Shown here piece after piece: positions 45,470 to 55,101 of a stretch of 64,000 nt of DNA. The notes under the pieces are model-generated. The model worked only from the letters and a program-made list of their open reading frames with translations, had not been told where the DNA came from and ran no database searches. This DNA comes from Aspidapion aeneum (taxonomy: Eukaryota; Arthropoda; Insecta; Coleoptera; Brentidae): contig OY755039.1 of the NCBI GenBank assembly GCA_963576565.1, forward strand, positions 143,103,369 through 143,167,368. The letters are read 5' to 3'. Positions within the stretch are counted from its first letter, which is position 1; the number at the start of each line of letters is the position of its first letter. The translations under genes were made by a program, and so were the position numbers.

Positions 45470-45648
45470 GGCACATCCTCATAATTTAGTAGGCAGAGAA
45501 GGCTGTAGAAAAGGAGTCTGCACAATGCAGGTGCCACCTGACACGATGCGGGTGCAGTTTCCTAACTTGGGCATTCAGTGTGTCAAAAAGAAAGAGATAG
45601 ACTCGGCACTCACGGCTAGAAATCAAATTAGAGTGGATCCTTTTAGGC
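45470..45648 (+). CDS. dl: dorsal Rel homology domain exon 2
   Basis: The acceptor is TTTTATTGCAG and the donor GTAAGT. The exon is 179 bp and completes an Arg codon split with 35949. It encodes AHPHNLVGREGCRKGVCTMQ, VPPDTMRVQFPNLGIQCVKK, KEIDSALTARNQIRVDPFR and one base over. HPHNLVG, the GC..GVCT pair and NLGIQCVKKK are highly conserved in Dorsal-class Rel domains. The intron after it contains decayed copies of the Dorsal-B segment starting about 30 bp past the donor. Confidence 0.96.
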
Positions 45649-45679
45649 GTAAGTAACAATTTTAAAGCTAACTATAACA

Positions 45680-46185
45680 ATTTAACAACGAACGGTCCCA
45701 AAACCGATTTAAACGAAGACTATAAACTACAAACCCACAGAAAATAACAACATAAAAACTAACAATGCTAATGTCCAGAAGTTAAACAAAATTGATACTG
45801 CTATCAATTTGGAAGGAAATCCTTTTAACAAACTTATAAATCAAATTGCTAAATTAAACGAGATTTACTGAAAAATTTCAATAAGTTATCCTATTCCTCC
45901 TTTAGATCAACAAAATACCTAACTAAAAATCGTGCTCTAGAATAAGACAAGCATAAACCAAAAGACGATCCAAAGAAAGAATATTTTATAGAAAATATTT
46001 CCAAACCCGCTATTGAAACATTACCTCCAAGACAACCTGCTTTTGTCTCAACAACTGTCACAAATGATACCAGTAATGCTTTACCTCCATTACCTTTGAA
46101 AAAACTGGAAATATACATTGGAGGTTTGATTCCTAGCACACTTTTAATTGGATCGAATAGGATTAATACAGGTCACAATATAACG
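45680..46185 (+). pseudogene. Decayed copy I of the Dorsal-B segment
   Basis: Matches about 53740-54265 of the working exon in the same orientation. Shared landmarks include ACAATTTAACAAC.AACGGTC, AACAAACTTATAAATCAAAT, AACTGTCACAAATGA and ACATTGGAGGTT. It has stops and small indels throughout, so it is not coding. Confidence 0.85.
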
Positions 46186-46234
46186 TAATATTAATATCCT
46201 TTGTCAAAATGTCATTTGTAACACTGTTTTTGAA

Positions 46235-46610
46235 ACGAAATGAAGGTAAGCTTCTATAGTGGGTTTTAAACTCTTTTCTATAAGATAGTCTTTGTTTAGA
46301 TTCGGTTTTTCTTATTCTAGGGCAGGATTTTTAAAGGCAAGTTGAACACTTGTGAAAGTTTTTGGGTCATCAAAAGATTTGTTTTGGGCCTCTAGGGAAG
46401 CAATGGGATAGTTAAATGAATTTTTAGACTAGATCTCGTCCAATTCAGCAACTTGATTTATAAGCCCATTAAAACAATTTTCTCCTAAATCTAAGGGATG
46501 AATAGCAGTTTTTTTAGATTTATGGATATCAACTTTGTTAATATCGTTCTTGTTTGTTTCAATCGGTTCGTTATTTGTTGTGTTTTAGTTTTTAATGGAC
46601 TGTGGATGGG
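46235..46610 (-). pseudogene. Decayed copy II of the Dorsal-B segment (inverted)
   Basis: The minus strand aligns with about 53770-54125 (CATAAATCTAAAA, TTGCTGAATTGGACGAGATC, ATCTTATAGAAAAG, TTTAAAACCC). It is in opposite orientation to copy I and separated from it by a short AT-rich junction (GATTAATACAGGTCACAATA). Confidence 0.85.
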
Positions 46611-46639
46611 ATCAACCGTGAACCCGTAGATACAAAGAA

Positions 46640-46950
46640 CATAGAAATTATTCTATTCCTCCTTTAGATCAACAAAATTCCTTGCTTTTAAAAACCGTGC
46701 CCTAGACCTAGACAAGCCTAAACCAAAACACGATCCAAAGAAAGAATATTTTATAGACAAGGATTTAAAACCCGCTATTGAAGCATTACATTCAAGACAA
46801 CCCAGCTTTTGTCCCAACCACTGTCACAAAGTATACCAGTAATACCTCACCTCTATTACCTTCGAAAAAATTGGAAATATACATGGGACGTTCGATTCCT
46901 AGCATACCTTTAATTGGATCAAGCAGGATTAATACAGATCACAATATAAC
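46640..46950 (+). pseudogene. Decayed copy III of the Dorsal-B segment
   Basis: Parallels the second half of copy I (TCCTATTCCTCCTTTAGATC, AATATTTTATAGA, CACTGTCACAAA), ending with the same GATTAATACAGATCACAATA junction. The offset from copy I is about 763 bp. Confidence 0.85.
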
Positions 46951-46999
46951 CTAATATTAATATGCTTTCTCACAATGCAACAAGATTTGTGACACTCTT

Positions 47000-47375
47000 T
47001 TTGAAACGAAAGTAGGTGGCCTTGAAGGTGAATAGCGGGTTTTAAACCCTTTTCTATAAGATAGTCTTTGTTTAGATTGGGCTTTTCTTATTCTATGGCA
47101 GGATTTTTAAAAGCAAGTTGAAGACTTGAGAAAGTTTTTGCGTCGTCGACAGATTGGTTTTGGGCCTTTAGGGGAGCAATGGGATAGTTAACTGAACTTT
47201 TAGAGTATATCTCGTCCAATTCAGCTACTTGATTTATAAGCTCATTAAAATAATTTTTTTCTAAAGCTAAGGGACTAACATAGTTAATATCGTTCTTGTT
47301 TGTTTCTATTAATCGCTATTTGTTGTGTTTTAGTTTTTAATGGACTGTGGGACGATTGGTTGGTAAATTGTGAAT
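47000..47375 (-). pseudogene. Decayed copy IV of the Dorsal-B segment (inverted)
   Basis: Minus strand, closely similar to copy II (shared GGGTTTTAAACCCTTTTCTA and TATAAGATAGTCTTTGTTTAG on the + strand, written here in parts). Copies III+IV are a tandem duplicate of I+II. Confidence 0.82.
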
Positions 47376-47394
47376 GTTAAACAAATACATTACA

Positions 47395-47660
47395 AACAAT
47401 GAACCCGTAGATACAAAGAACATAGAAAATAACTATACAGAAAGCCCAAAAAACTGATAATTCTACATGATTTGAAACAAATTATTTTAAATGACCCAAA
47501 TAAATCAAGCTGCTGAGTTTGACGATATTTATTCAAAAAATTCAGCTAGTTCTAGTACTACCCTTCTAGATTCTCAAAACGAATCTTTCTATGATGCCAA
47601 AACTTATTCTGTACTTCAACTAGTTTTTAAAAATGCTATCGTAAAATTATAAAAGCTTAA
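47395..47660 (+). pseudogene. Decayed copy V of the Dorsal-B segment
   Basis: Aligns with about 53797-54065: GAACCCGTAGATACAAAGAA, AAATCAAGCTGCTGAGTTTG, TTATTCAAAAAATTCAGCTA, AAAACGAATCTTTCTATGAT, AAACTTATTC. It ends about 60 bp before the next real exon. Confidence 0.85.
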
Positions 47661-47717
47661 AATTAACAAATAATATAAAAATCAGACTTTCCAGATTACC
47701 CTTTATTCTATTTTCAG

Positions 47718-47956
47718 AGGGATTCAAACACATAGGAAACAACAGCTCAATAGACCTCAACGCGGTGAGGTTATGTTTTCAAGTGTTCATCGCGGACCCG
47801 AACAAAGGTGGGAAATGCTCGTTACCTCTTCAACCTATCGTGAGTGACATAATTTATGACAAGAAGGCCATATCGGAACTGTCAATTATTAAACTATCGA
47901 CGTGCTATAGTTTTGTCGACGGCGGTCGAACTGACATGATTATTTTGTGTGAAAAA
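47718..47956 (+). CDS. dl: dorsal Rel homology domain exon 3 (dimerisation part begins)
   Basis: The acceptor is ATTTTCAG and the donor GTAAGT. The exon is 239 bp and ends in phase 0. It encodes Q (split codon), GFKHIGNNSSIDLNAVRLCF, QVFIADPNKGGKCSLPLQPI, VSDIIYDKKAISELSIIKLS, TCYSFVDGGRTDMIILCEK. SSIDLNAVRLCFQVF closes the N-terminal Rel subdomain. From VSDIIYDKKA onward is the immunoglobulin-like (IPT/TIG) dimerisation subdomain, with the conserved LLCEK-type strand. The GFKHIGN stretch is less conserved than the GF.HRFQP usual in flies. Confidence 0.96.
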
Positions 47957-48150
47957 GTAAGTAAAAATTCATAATCATCCACTTCAAATTCAAATTTTCC
48001 AAATTCAAAATTTAAGTTTTCAAATTCTAGCTTTATTAGTCAGAATACAAGTAGATATAATCGACAAAGCTTTGCTTATCTAAAGAGAAAGTTAAATTAA
48101 ATTTAAAATAAAAAATCAGAACAAAATTAGAAAAAAATCCATGCTTGAAA

Positions 48151-50549
48151 CTCCCATATACGTAATATTCCAATACTCCGTTACCTTAAAACTGTTTGGT
48201 TTTCACTATCTCCAGCGTCGATCACAGGGATACGAGTGATCCCCGTCTGGAACACGTCCTGATAGTCAGGAAAAAGTGATCCATGCCAATCCACGACCGG
48301 ACCGGTTTCGACCTTTTGGGCCATCCTCCGGTGAATGTATGCGATAGCTCCGTGTAGAGCATAAGTTTTGTGAAACCAACAGAAACAACTACTCCGAGGG
48401 AAAATGCCCCTACCGGCATTGAATTATATTGCTGGCTTGATGCTTTCGTTGGGAACTTGTTAAAACTGTTTGGTTTTCACTATCTCCAACGTCGATCACA
48501 GGGATACGAGTGATCCCCGTCTGGAACACGTCCTGATAGTCAGGAACAAGTGATCCATGCCAATCCACGACCGGACCGGTTTCGACCTTTTGGGCCATCC
48601 TCAGGTGAATGTATGCGATAGCTCCGTGTACAGCATAAGTTTTGTGAAACCAACAGAAACAACTACTCCGAGGGAAAATGCCCCTACCGGCATTGAATTA
48701 TATTGCTGGCTTGATGCTTTCGTTGGGAACTTGTTAAAACTGTTTGGTTTTCACTATCTCCAACGTCGATCACAGGGATACGAGTGATCCCCGTCTGGAA
48801 CACGTCCTGATAGTCAGGAATAAGTGATCCATGCCAATCCACGACCGGACCGGTTTCGACCTTTTGGGACATCCTCAGGTGAATGTATGCGATAGCTCCG
48901 TGTAGAGCATAAGTTTTATGAAACCAACAGAAACAACTACTCAGAGGAAAAATGCCCCTACCGGCATTGAATTATATTGCTGGCTTGATGCTTTCGTTGG
49001 GAACTTGTTAAAACTGTTTGGTTTTCACTATCTCCAACGTCGATCACAGGGATACGAGTGATCCCCGTCTGGAACACGTCCTGATAGTCAGGAACAAGTG
49101 ATCCATGCCAATCCACGACCGGACCGGTTTCGACCTTTTGGGCCATCCTCAGGTGAATGTATGCGATAGCTCCGTGTACAGCATAAGTTTTGTGAAACCA
49201 ACAGAAACAACTACTCCGAGGGAAAATGCCCCTACCGGCATTGAATTATATTGCTGGCTTGATGCTTTCGTTGGGAACTTGTTAAAACTGTTTGGTTTTC
49301 ACTATCTCCAACGTCGATCACAGGGATACGAGTGATCCCCGTCTGGAACACGTCCTGATAGTCAGGAACAAGTGATCCATGCCAATCCACGACCGGACCG
49401 GTTTCGACCTTTTGGGCCATCCTCAGGTGAATGTATGCGATAGCTCCGTGTAGAGCATAAGTTTTGTGAAACCAACAGAAACAACTACTCCGAGGGAAAA
49501 TGCCCCTACCGGCATTGAATTATATTGCTGGCTTGATGCTTTCGTTGGGAACTTGTTAAAACTGTTTGGTTTTCACTATCTCCAACGTCGATCACAGGGA
49601 TACGAGTGATCCCCGTCTGGAACACGTCCTGATAGTCAGGAATAAGTGATCCATGCCAATCCACGACCGGACCGGTTTCGACCTTTTGGGACATCCTCAG
49701 GTGAATGTATGCGATAGCTCCGTGTAGAGCATAAGTTTTATGAAACCAACAGAAACAACTACTCCGAGGGAAAATGCCCCTACCTGCATTGAATTATACT
49801 GCTGGCTTGATGCTTTTGTTGGGAACTTGTTAAAACTGTTTGGTTTTCACTATCTCTAACGTCGATCACAGGGATACGAGTGATCCCCGTCTGGAACACG
49901 TCCTGATAGTCAGGAACAAGTGATCTATGCCAATCCATCCTGACTATCAGGACGTGTTCCAGACGGGGATCACTCGTATCCCTGTGATCGACGTTGGAGA
50001 TAGTGAAAACCAAACAGTTTTAACAAGTTCCCAACGAAAGCATCAAGCCAGCAGTATAATTCAATGCCGGTAGGAGTATTTTCCCTCGGAGTAGTTGTTT
50101 CTGTTGGTTTCACAAAACTCCGTTACCTATTTACACAATGGTTGGCGTTTGATGCAAACATTCAGAAATAAAGATACGAAAAATGCACAGATACCAAATT
50201 TACATTGATAGTGTTTTAGTCAACTGTACGCCGATGATTTGACGTAAAGAATACAAGAATAAAATAATATTCATGCGTAAAAGAATAACCAATCAGGACA
50301 TTTTATCTTAAGGACCGCAAAAAGGATAGACTTGAGGGATACCCCTTGATATTGCTACTTCAAATATGTTTGCATTCTGCATCGTAAGGTACCGTAGGTA
50401 TTGCAATAATACGTACTATATGGAAATAATATGCATAGGTCTTTGAAAGCAACCAATCAGGTCTTTTTCGCTTAAGGAACCCAAGGCCCTCATATTTGCA
50501 TCATGAATGGGCAGTTACCGTGGGTATTGGAATATTATGTATATGGGAA
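48151..50549. mobile_element. TIR element containing a satellite array
   Basis: CTCCCATATACGTAATATTC (48151 on) is mirrored by the complement of GGAATATTATGTATATGGGA (to 50549), giving near-identical terminal repeats of about 36 bp. Between them are the 274-bp array (48188-50118) and a right flank in which a segment beginning AACCAATCAGG is duplicated (from about 50288 and about 50451). No transposase. Confidence 0.65.
48188..50118. repeat. 274-bp tandem satellite, seven units plus an inverted terminal piece
   Basis: Units start AAACTGTTTGGTTTTCACTA at about 48188, 48463, 48737, 49011, 49285, 49559 and 49833. The seventh breaks at about 49938 and is followed by an inverted partial unit to 50118, so the array ends in a palindrome. 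Identity is very high, with marker differences (AACAAGTG or AATAAGTG, GGGCCATCC or GGGACATCC). Units 3 and 6 share one variant set. Confidence 0.92.
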
Positions 50550-50610
50550 CTCACCCCACGCAAACCCAAGCCTTTCTAAGCAACCAAAGAAATTTTTCTT
50601 TTATTAATAG

Positions 50611-50630
50611 ATAGATAGATAGACAATTTA
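50611..50630 (+). repeat. GATA microsatellite
   Basis: A short AGATAGATAGATAGAC run. Confidence 0.7.
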
Positions 50631-50639
50631 TCAGGTAAG

Positions 50640-51415
50640 AATTCGGGTGACAGATCAATATTATCAACTGATTCTAGTAAACTGGCCCTGATGGTTCAGT
50701 GGGCGGTACAAACTCGAACCTACTATCCGTTTGTGAATACAGATTCACCGGAGGTAGGGGTAAAGCCTATTTTGGGCGGAGTTTGGGTTTCAACGAAGTA
50801 GGCAAAGTTGATGATCAATACAAGGCCGTGATTCGGAAGTCACCTTAAGCGGATGGTCCCGTGTTAAGAGCGTAGATGACGCTAGCACGATAAATAACCG
50901 TGTGCTCGACAAAGAGTATAAGGCAAAATTAAATCCTCTTTAAAAAAGAAAATTACTGTCTACCGTGGGGGTGTTTGGCGAGCCGGTCGTTGGGTCTTAT
51001 CTAGTATGAATGAGTTGTGATTGTCCCGGGCACCAGCTGACTTCGAGTTAGATTATCTTGGTGTCCACCGAATTGAAAATTGTCTGCAATAAACGGACAG
51101 AGCTAAAAACGAAACGATTCTAGTAATAGTATAAGAGCCTCTCTTAAAGAAAACGCACTTCCAAGCCAACGAAATCTTGATGTTATTCATGTTCCTAGTG
51201 TTCTAAATCATTCTAGCAATAATATAATCACCTCTCTTAAAGAAACCCTCAAAGTAATAACATATATTTTAATACTCTAAGAAGAAACCCCACCTTCAAG
51301 CAAAAGCAATCTTAATGTTAATATTGTTGCAAGTGTTCTAAATCTTGATGATAATATGCATATAGACTTGACTGTTACGCTTTATACACTGCTATCGCAC
51401 TTCAAGGCAAGTTAA
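50640..51415 (+). pseudogene. Decayed copy VI of the Dorsal-B segment, split by a SINE
   Basis: 50640-50680 and 51116-51415 together align with about 54570-54790 of the working exon: AGTATAAGAGCCTCTCTTAA, CTTGATGATAATATGCATAT, AGACTTGACTG and CTTTATACACTGCTATCGCA. The CTCTCTTAAAGAAA region is tandemly repeated. This shows that the decayed family also included the far 3' part of the exon. Confidence 0.82.
50681..51115 (+). mobile_element. SINE with perfect 11-bp TSD
   Basis: The head has a tRNA-like box A region (GATGGTTCAGTGGGCGG) and box B-like CAAACTCGAACCTAC. The body contains GGAAGTCACCTTAAGCGGAT. It is flanked by GATTCTAGTAA (50670-50680 and 51116-51126). It resembles 18965-19035 at its 3' end. 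Confidence 0.8.
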
Positions 51416-51943
51416 GTTGTCGTTGTTTCTACTACTACTACTATGTCTCATCTTCTGTCAGGTTTTTTTGACTCATTGATATTTGAATTGAGTGTTGCCA
51501 TTCCAGTTTAGGAAGCCCTCTTTTTCTCCGCCCTGTTGGTTGCCATTCTAGCACCTGCTTTTGTAATGTTTATTTTTATTGTTTCTTTATGGTCTCATTC
51601 CTTATATGATCAGTTCTAGATAGTCTCATTGATCTTCTTATTGCATCCATTTCGACACTTTACATTTTTATTTTGTATTTTGCTATTACACGACAAGTCT
51701 CTATTTCATACAACAGCGTGATTTTCACCATTGTTTCATATATGTTAAAATTTATATTCTTATTTATCTCTCTGCTCCATAAAATCCTGTTAAGATATCC
51801 AAGTATACATACTCATTGCATGGAGATACTTGATTCGTTTCCAAAACATAAGTACTGTGTACAAATTGTGAAAGGCTTTCGCGGCCATCGTCCAATGGTG
51901 GGTGTGCTTTCGGGCTGTTCGGCCGTCGTCGTTGGAAATTCGT

Positions 51944-51986
51944 TCTCGACGTTTCGCCATCTCGAGTGGATGGCATCTTCAGGAGA
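51944..51986 (-). ncRNA. Penelope-type hammerhead-like motif
   Basis: Same sequence as 24698-24740: UCUC, CUGAAGA, U, GCCAUC/GAUGGC helix II, GAA, ACGUC, GAGA. Confidence 0.6.
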
Positions 51987-52681
51987 TGTTGACTGTTTGT
52001 CGGCTTCTCGAAGACTGGTGGTTAGTCTGTCGCGGGCGCAGGTTATATACGCTATGGTGGGCGGGGCTTATATCAGAGCTGGTCGATGATTGGTCACATT
52101 CCCTTGATTCAGTTTTGTTATTGTAAGCGAGCCGTTTAGTGTTTTTAAGAACCGGTACCCATGTTCTGTTAATTTTAAGAGTTTCTTCAGATCTGTTGAA
52201 GTTCTGCTGGTGTTTATGAATTTCGATTGCTTCTCTATAGAGTCTTGGATAGTATGAAGAGGAGGCACAGAGAACTTGTGTGTCTTCGAATTTTATTCGG
52301 TGGTCTTCATTGTTTAGTGTGTTTAGTGTTCCGCAGTTGCAGACCACACACTAAACAATGAAGACCACCGAATAAAATTCGAAGACACACAAGTTCTCTG
52401 CGCCTCCTCTTCATACTATCCAAGACTCTATAGAGAGGCAATCGAAATTCATAAACACCAGCAGAACTTCAACAGATCTGAAGAAACTCTTAAAATTAAC
52501 AGAACATGGGTACCGGTTCTTAAAAACACTAAACGGCTCGCTTACAATAACAAAACTGAATCAAGGGAATGTGACCAATCACCGACCAGCTCTGATATAC
52601 GCCCCGCCCACCATAGCGTATATAACCTGCGCCCGCGACAGACTAACCACCAGTCTTCGAGAAGCCGACAAACAGTCAACA

Positions 52682-52724
52682 TCTCCTGAAGATGCCATCC
52701 ACTCGAGATGGCGAAACGTCGAGA
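52682..52724 (+). ncRNA. Penelope-type hammerhead-like motif, sense to dorsal
   Basis: Helix I TCTC (52682-52685) with GAGA (52721-52724); core CTGAAGA; helix II 52694-52699 with 52107+600 equivalents at 52707-52712; GAA; ACGTC with cleavage after C52720. It is intact relative to its two inverted sisters. Being on the + strand in intron 4, it would be transcribed in dorsal pre-mRNA. Confidence 0.6.
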
Positions 52725-53253
52725 ACGAATTTCCAACGACGACGGCTGAACAGCCCGAAAGCACACCCACCATAAGTACTGTGTCTTTTCCACGTTTACT
52801 GGTATTCTTCCGTTAACTTTCTCATCATATACTCCATATCTTCCTTATCATTAGCACAATTACTTGGTCGTCAGCAAACTGTAGTGTGTTAAGTTGTATT
52901 GCCATACCATGTACTTTACGTTTCCAGTTTTTTGTCTTAAGCCTTTTGTTACCAGGAATTTTTTTGAAAGTCGATTTTTACTTTTAATTTTAGATTTTAA
53001 CCCTTTGTATAGTTCTTTTATCGCTTTTATGTATGTGTGATTGATATTAGTGTGCTTCAACACTGCCCATAATTTTTCTACTGGAACGGTATCAAATGCT
53101 TTCTGTAGGACCACAAAGGTAACATGAGTCTCTATATTTTTGGCACTACTTTTCTCAATTATATAATAGTTTTCATGTTCTTACTATTTTTTGTGTTCCA
53201 AATTCTATCTGCATGGGTCTAATAATGTTCTAAACAAACTGTTGTACTTATAG

Positions 53254-53497
53254 GTAGCCAAAGAAGATATAAGCGTCCGATTTTTCGAAACTGACGAGAC
53301 CGGCGCTATCGTATGGGACACGTCGGCAGAGCTGCAGCCCAGCCAGGTGTGGAAGCAGGTCGCCATATGGTTCAAAACGCCCAGATATCGTACTTTGGAC
53401 GTCAAGCAGCCTGTGAAATGCTTCATTCAACTGGTACGACCTTCAGACGAAGCCTCTAGTGAGCCCCTACCTTTCGAGCTGCTTCCAAGGGATACAG
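53254..53497 (+). CDS. dl: dorsal Rel homology domain exon 4 (canonical form)
   Basis: The acceptor is ACTTATAG, phase 0. The canonical donor is GTAGGC at 53498, leaving one base. It encodes VAKEDISVRFFETDETGAIV, WDTSAELQPSQVWKQVAIWF, KTPRYRTLDVKQPVKCFIQL, VRPSDEASSEPLPFELLPRD and T. VAKEDISVRFFE, FKTPRY and the Q..RPSD..SE.LPF.Y/L-P end are the closing strands of the Rel dimerisation domain. The RPS serine matches the position of the protein kinase A-type site described in Dorsal. Splicing to 55102 gives the nuclear form with the localisation signal. Confidence 0.95.
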
Positions 53498-54876
53498 GTA
53501 GGCCTTCTTGGTCACTGAAACGACGTCAGGCCAACGTGGAGCTACTGAGCGAACTGATGGCGTCCGAAAATAAAAAATTAAAGCAAATTGACAACGATGC
53601 ACCTCTAAAAAATAATGAATCAATACAAAAAAGTCGTTCGCCTGGTAGAACGTTAGTTATCAATGGTCAGATTGTTACAACAATTGAAGACAACACTGTA
53701 GCTAGCACCCCAGATATTTCATTTGTCAGTAACGGTCACAATTTAACAACCAACGGTCCTACAATCGAGTTAACCGAAGACACTACAAATTACGAACCCG
53801 TAGAAACGAACAATAACGAAATTAACTATACCGATGTTCATAAATCTAAAATAACCGATACTTCAATTAATCCCTTAGATTTGGAAGAAAATTCTTTTAA
53901 TGAGCTTATAAATCAAGTTGCTGAATTGGACGAGATCTACTCGAAAAATTCAGTTAACTCTCCTATTACTGCTCTCATAGAGACGCAAAACGAATCTTTT
54001 GACGACGCAAAAACTTATTCAAGTCTTCAACTTGCTTTTAAAAACCCTGTTTTAGAATTAGAAAAGCCCACACTTAACAAAAACTATCTTATAGAAAAGG
54101 TTTTAAAACCCGCTATAGAAGCTCCCCCTCCCAGACCACCTCCATTCGTCCCAAAAACTGTCACAAATGACACCAGCAATGTTTTACCTCCTTTACCTCC
54201 TAAGCGCCTGAAAAAATTGGAAACATACATTGGAGGTTCAATAAGTAGTATACCTTTAAATGGAAAACAAGCTGAAACTTTGTTAACCAGGCATAATTCT
54301 GGCAGTATGAAGTCACAGCCGGTTAGTAGGACACAATCTTTTAACCAACAACAAAGGCCCAAATCTACTATAGATTTAGATCCTACTGGAAAGTGTCTAC
54401 CCCCTGTACCAATTAATGCATCTAATACTCTTCCGAATCCCAAGAAACGTGGATTCTTTTCTAGGATGTTTAGGAGAAATAAAAGTAAGAGTCACGCCCC
54501 ATCTCGAGAAGCGAGCGTTACTCCGTCCTATCGTAGTACAAAATCTTTACAAGTAGATAATCTACTAGCTAAGAGTCAAGGTAATATCTCAACCCATTCA
54601 AATAACAGTATAAGAATCCCTTTAAAAGATAGTCCACCTCCAACACAACGAAACTCTAATGTCAATCTTGTTCCTAGTGCTCCGAATCTCGATGACGATA
54701 TTGATATGCAATTAGACTTAACAGAAGCAGAAAATTATGCTTTATACACCGCTATTGCTCCTCATGCAACTCAGAGTGAATTTGACGAGTTTAGTTGTTA
54801 TTACGCCCCTGTAGAGGGGGGAAAACTTCTGACAAATTCTGAGGTTGTTGCTAGAATGTCTTCTAAAATACAATAA
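53254..54876 (+). CDS. dl: dorsal exon 4, read-through form (Dorsal-B-type C-terminus)
   Basis: If the donor at 53498 is not used, the frame stays open for 459 more codons to TAA at 54874-54876 (540 residues from the acceptor). The added part starts GRPSWSLKRRQANVELLSEL and is Asn/Ser/Thr-rich. It has proline-rich motifs (APPPRPPPFVP, PPLPPKRLKKLETYIGG) that look like SH3-domain ligands, a basic stretch KKRGFFSRMFRRNKSKS, and an acidic end with LDDDIDMQLDLTEAENYALY. It lacks the KGKRKR signal of the canonical form. Drosophila has a Dorsal-B isoform made by retaining the equivalent intron, so I infer the same here. No AATAAA signal follows closely. The segment has given rise to the decayed copies in introns 3 and 4. 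Confidence 0.88.
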   Translation, partial: VAKEDISVRFFETDETGAIVWDTSAELQPSQVWKQVAIWFKTPRYRTLDVKQPVKCFIQLVRPSDEASSEPLPFELLPRDTGRPSWSLKRRQANVELLSELMASENKKLKQIDNDAPLKNNESIQKSRSPGRTLVINGQIVTTIEDNTVASTPDISFVSNGHNLTTNGPTIELTEDTTNYEPVETNNNEINYTDVHKSKITDTSINPLDLEENSFNELINQVAELDEIYSKNSVNSPITALIETQNESFDDAKTYSSLQLAFKNPVLELEKPTLNKNYLIEKVLKPAIEAPPPRPPPFVPKTVTNDTSNVLPPLPPKRLKKLETYIGGSISSIPLNGKQAETLLTRHNSGSMKSQPVSRTQSFNQQQRPKSTIDLDPTGKCLPPVPINASNTLPNPKKRGFFSRMFRRNKSKSHAPSREASVTPSYRSTKSLQVDNLLAKSQGNISTHSNNSIRIPLKDSPPPTQRNSNVNLVPSAPNLDDDIDMQLDLTEAENYALYTAIAPHATQSEFDEFSCYYAPVEGGKLLTNSEVVARMSSKIQ

Positions 54877-55101
54877 GTAGATGGCTTCAATTATATACTC
54901 TTTGAAATCATCAATGAACTTTTCAGTTTTACAATTAGATAAGTTAAGCAATAGCAAAAGAATACTGCTTAAGATCAATTCACTTTTAAGTTTAAAAATT
55001 TTAATGTTAAAACTGTTTCTAGTTCTGGCATATCTTCTAAATTTTATTCAATATTCCAGAATTTAAAGGAAAATATGTTTTAAATTTAATTTATTTTTCA
55101 G

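Larger units (their letters stand above)
51861..52773. mobile_element. Penelope-derived palindrome with 11-bp TSD
   Basis: Two inverted copies of about 450 bp meet near 52335. On the minus strand 51979-52347 reads YYPRLYREAIEIHKHQQNFN, RSEETLKINRTWVPVLKN, the C-terminal part of a Penelope-type GIY-YIG domain. The right arm encodes the same on the + strand. Each arm has a hammerhead-like motif. Flanks repeat AAGTACTGTGT (51850-51860, 52774-52784). Confidence 0.8.
51460..53165 (-). pseudogene. RTE-B element, split by a Penelope palindrome
   Basis: The right part (52774-53165, minus) reads FDTVPVEKLWAVLKHTNINH, AIKELYKGLKSK and KKFLVTKGLRQ. The left part (51460-51860) has C-terminal pieces. The target duplication AAGTACTGTGT marks where the palindrome entered. 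It ends about 90 bp before a dorsal exon. Confidence 0.8.

Noticed and set aside
48222..50013. Repeated 62-76 residue ORFs on both strands
   Set aside because: They recur once per 274-bp satellite unit and simply reflect the lack of stops in the repeat. No initiation context or homology supports translation.
52570..52816. Pair of overlapping ORFs on opposite strands as an antisense gene pair
   Set aside because: They arise from the inverted Penelope arms; each is a mirror of the other arm.
53347..54876. A stand-alone 509-residue gene
   Set aside because: The first methionine lies inside the Rel domain. A clean acceptor at 53254 in the right phase shows it is an exon of dorsal.
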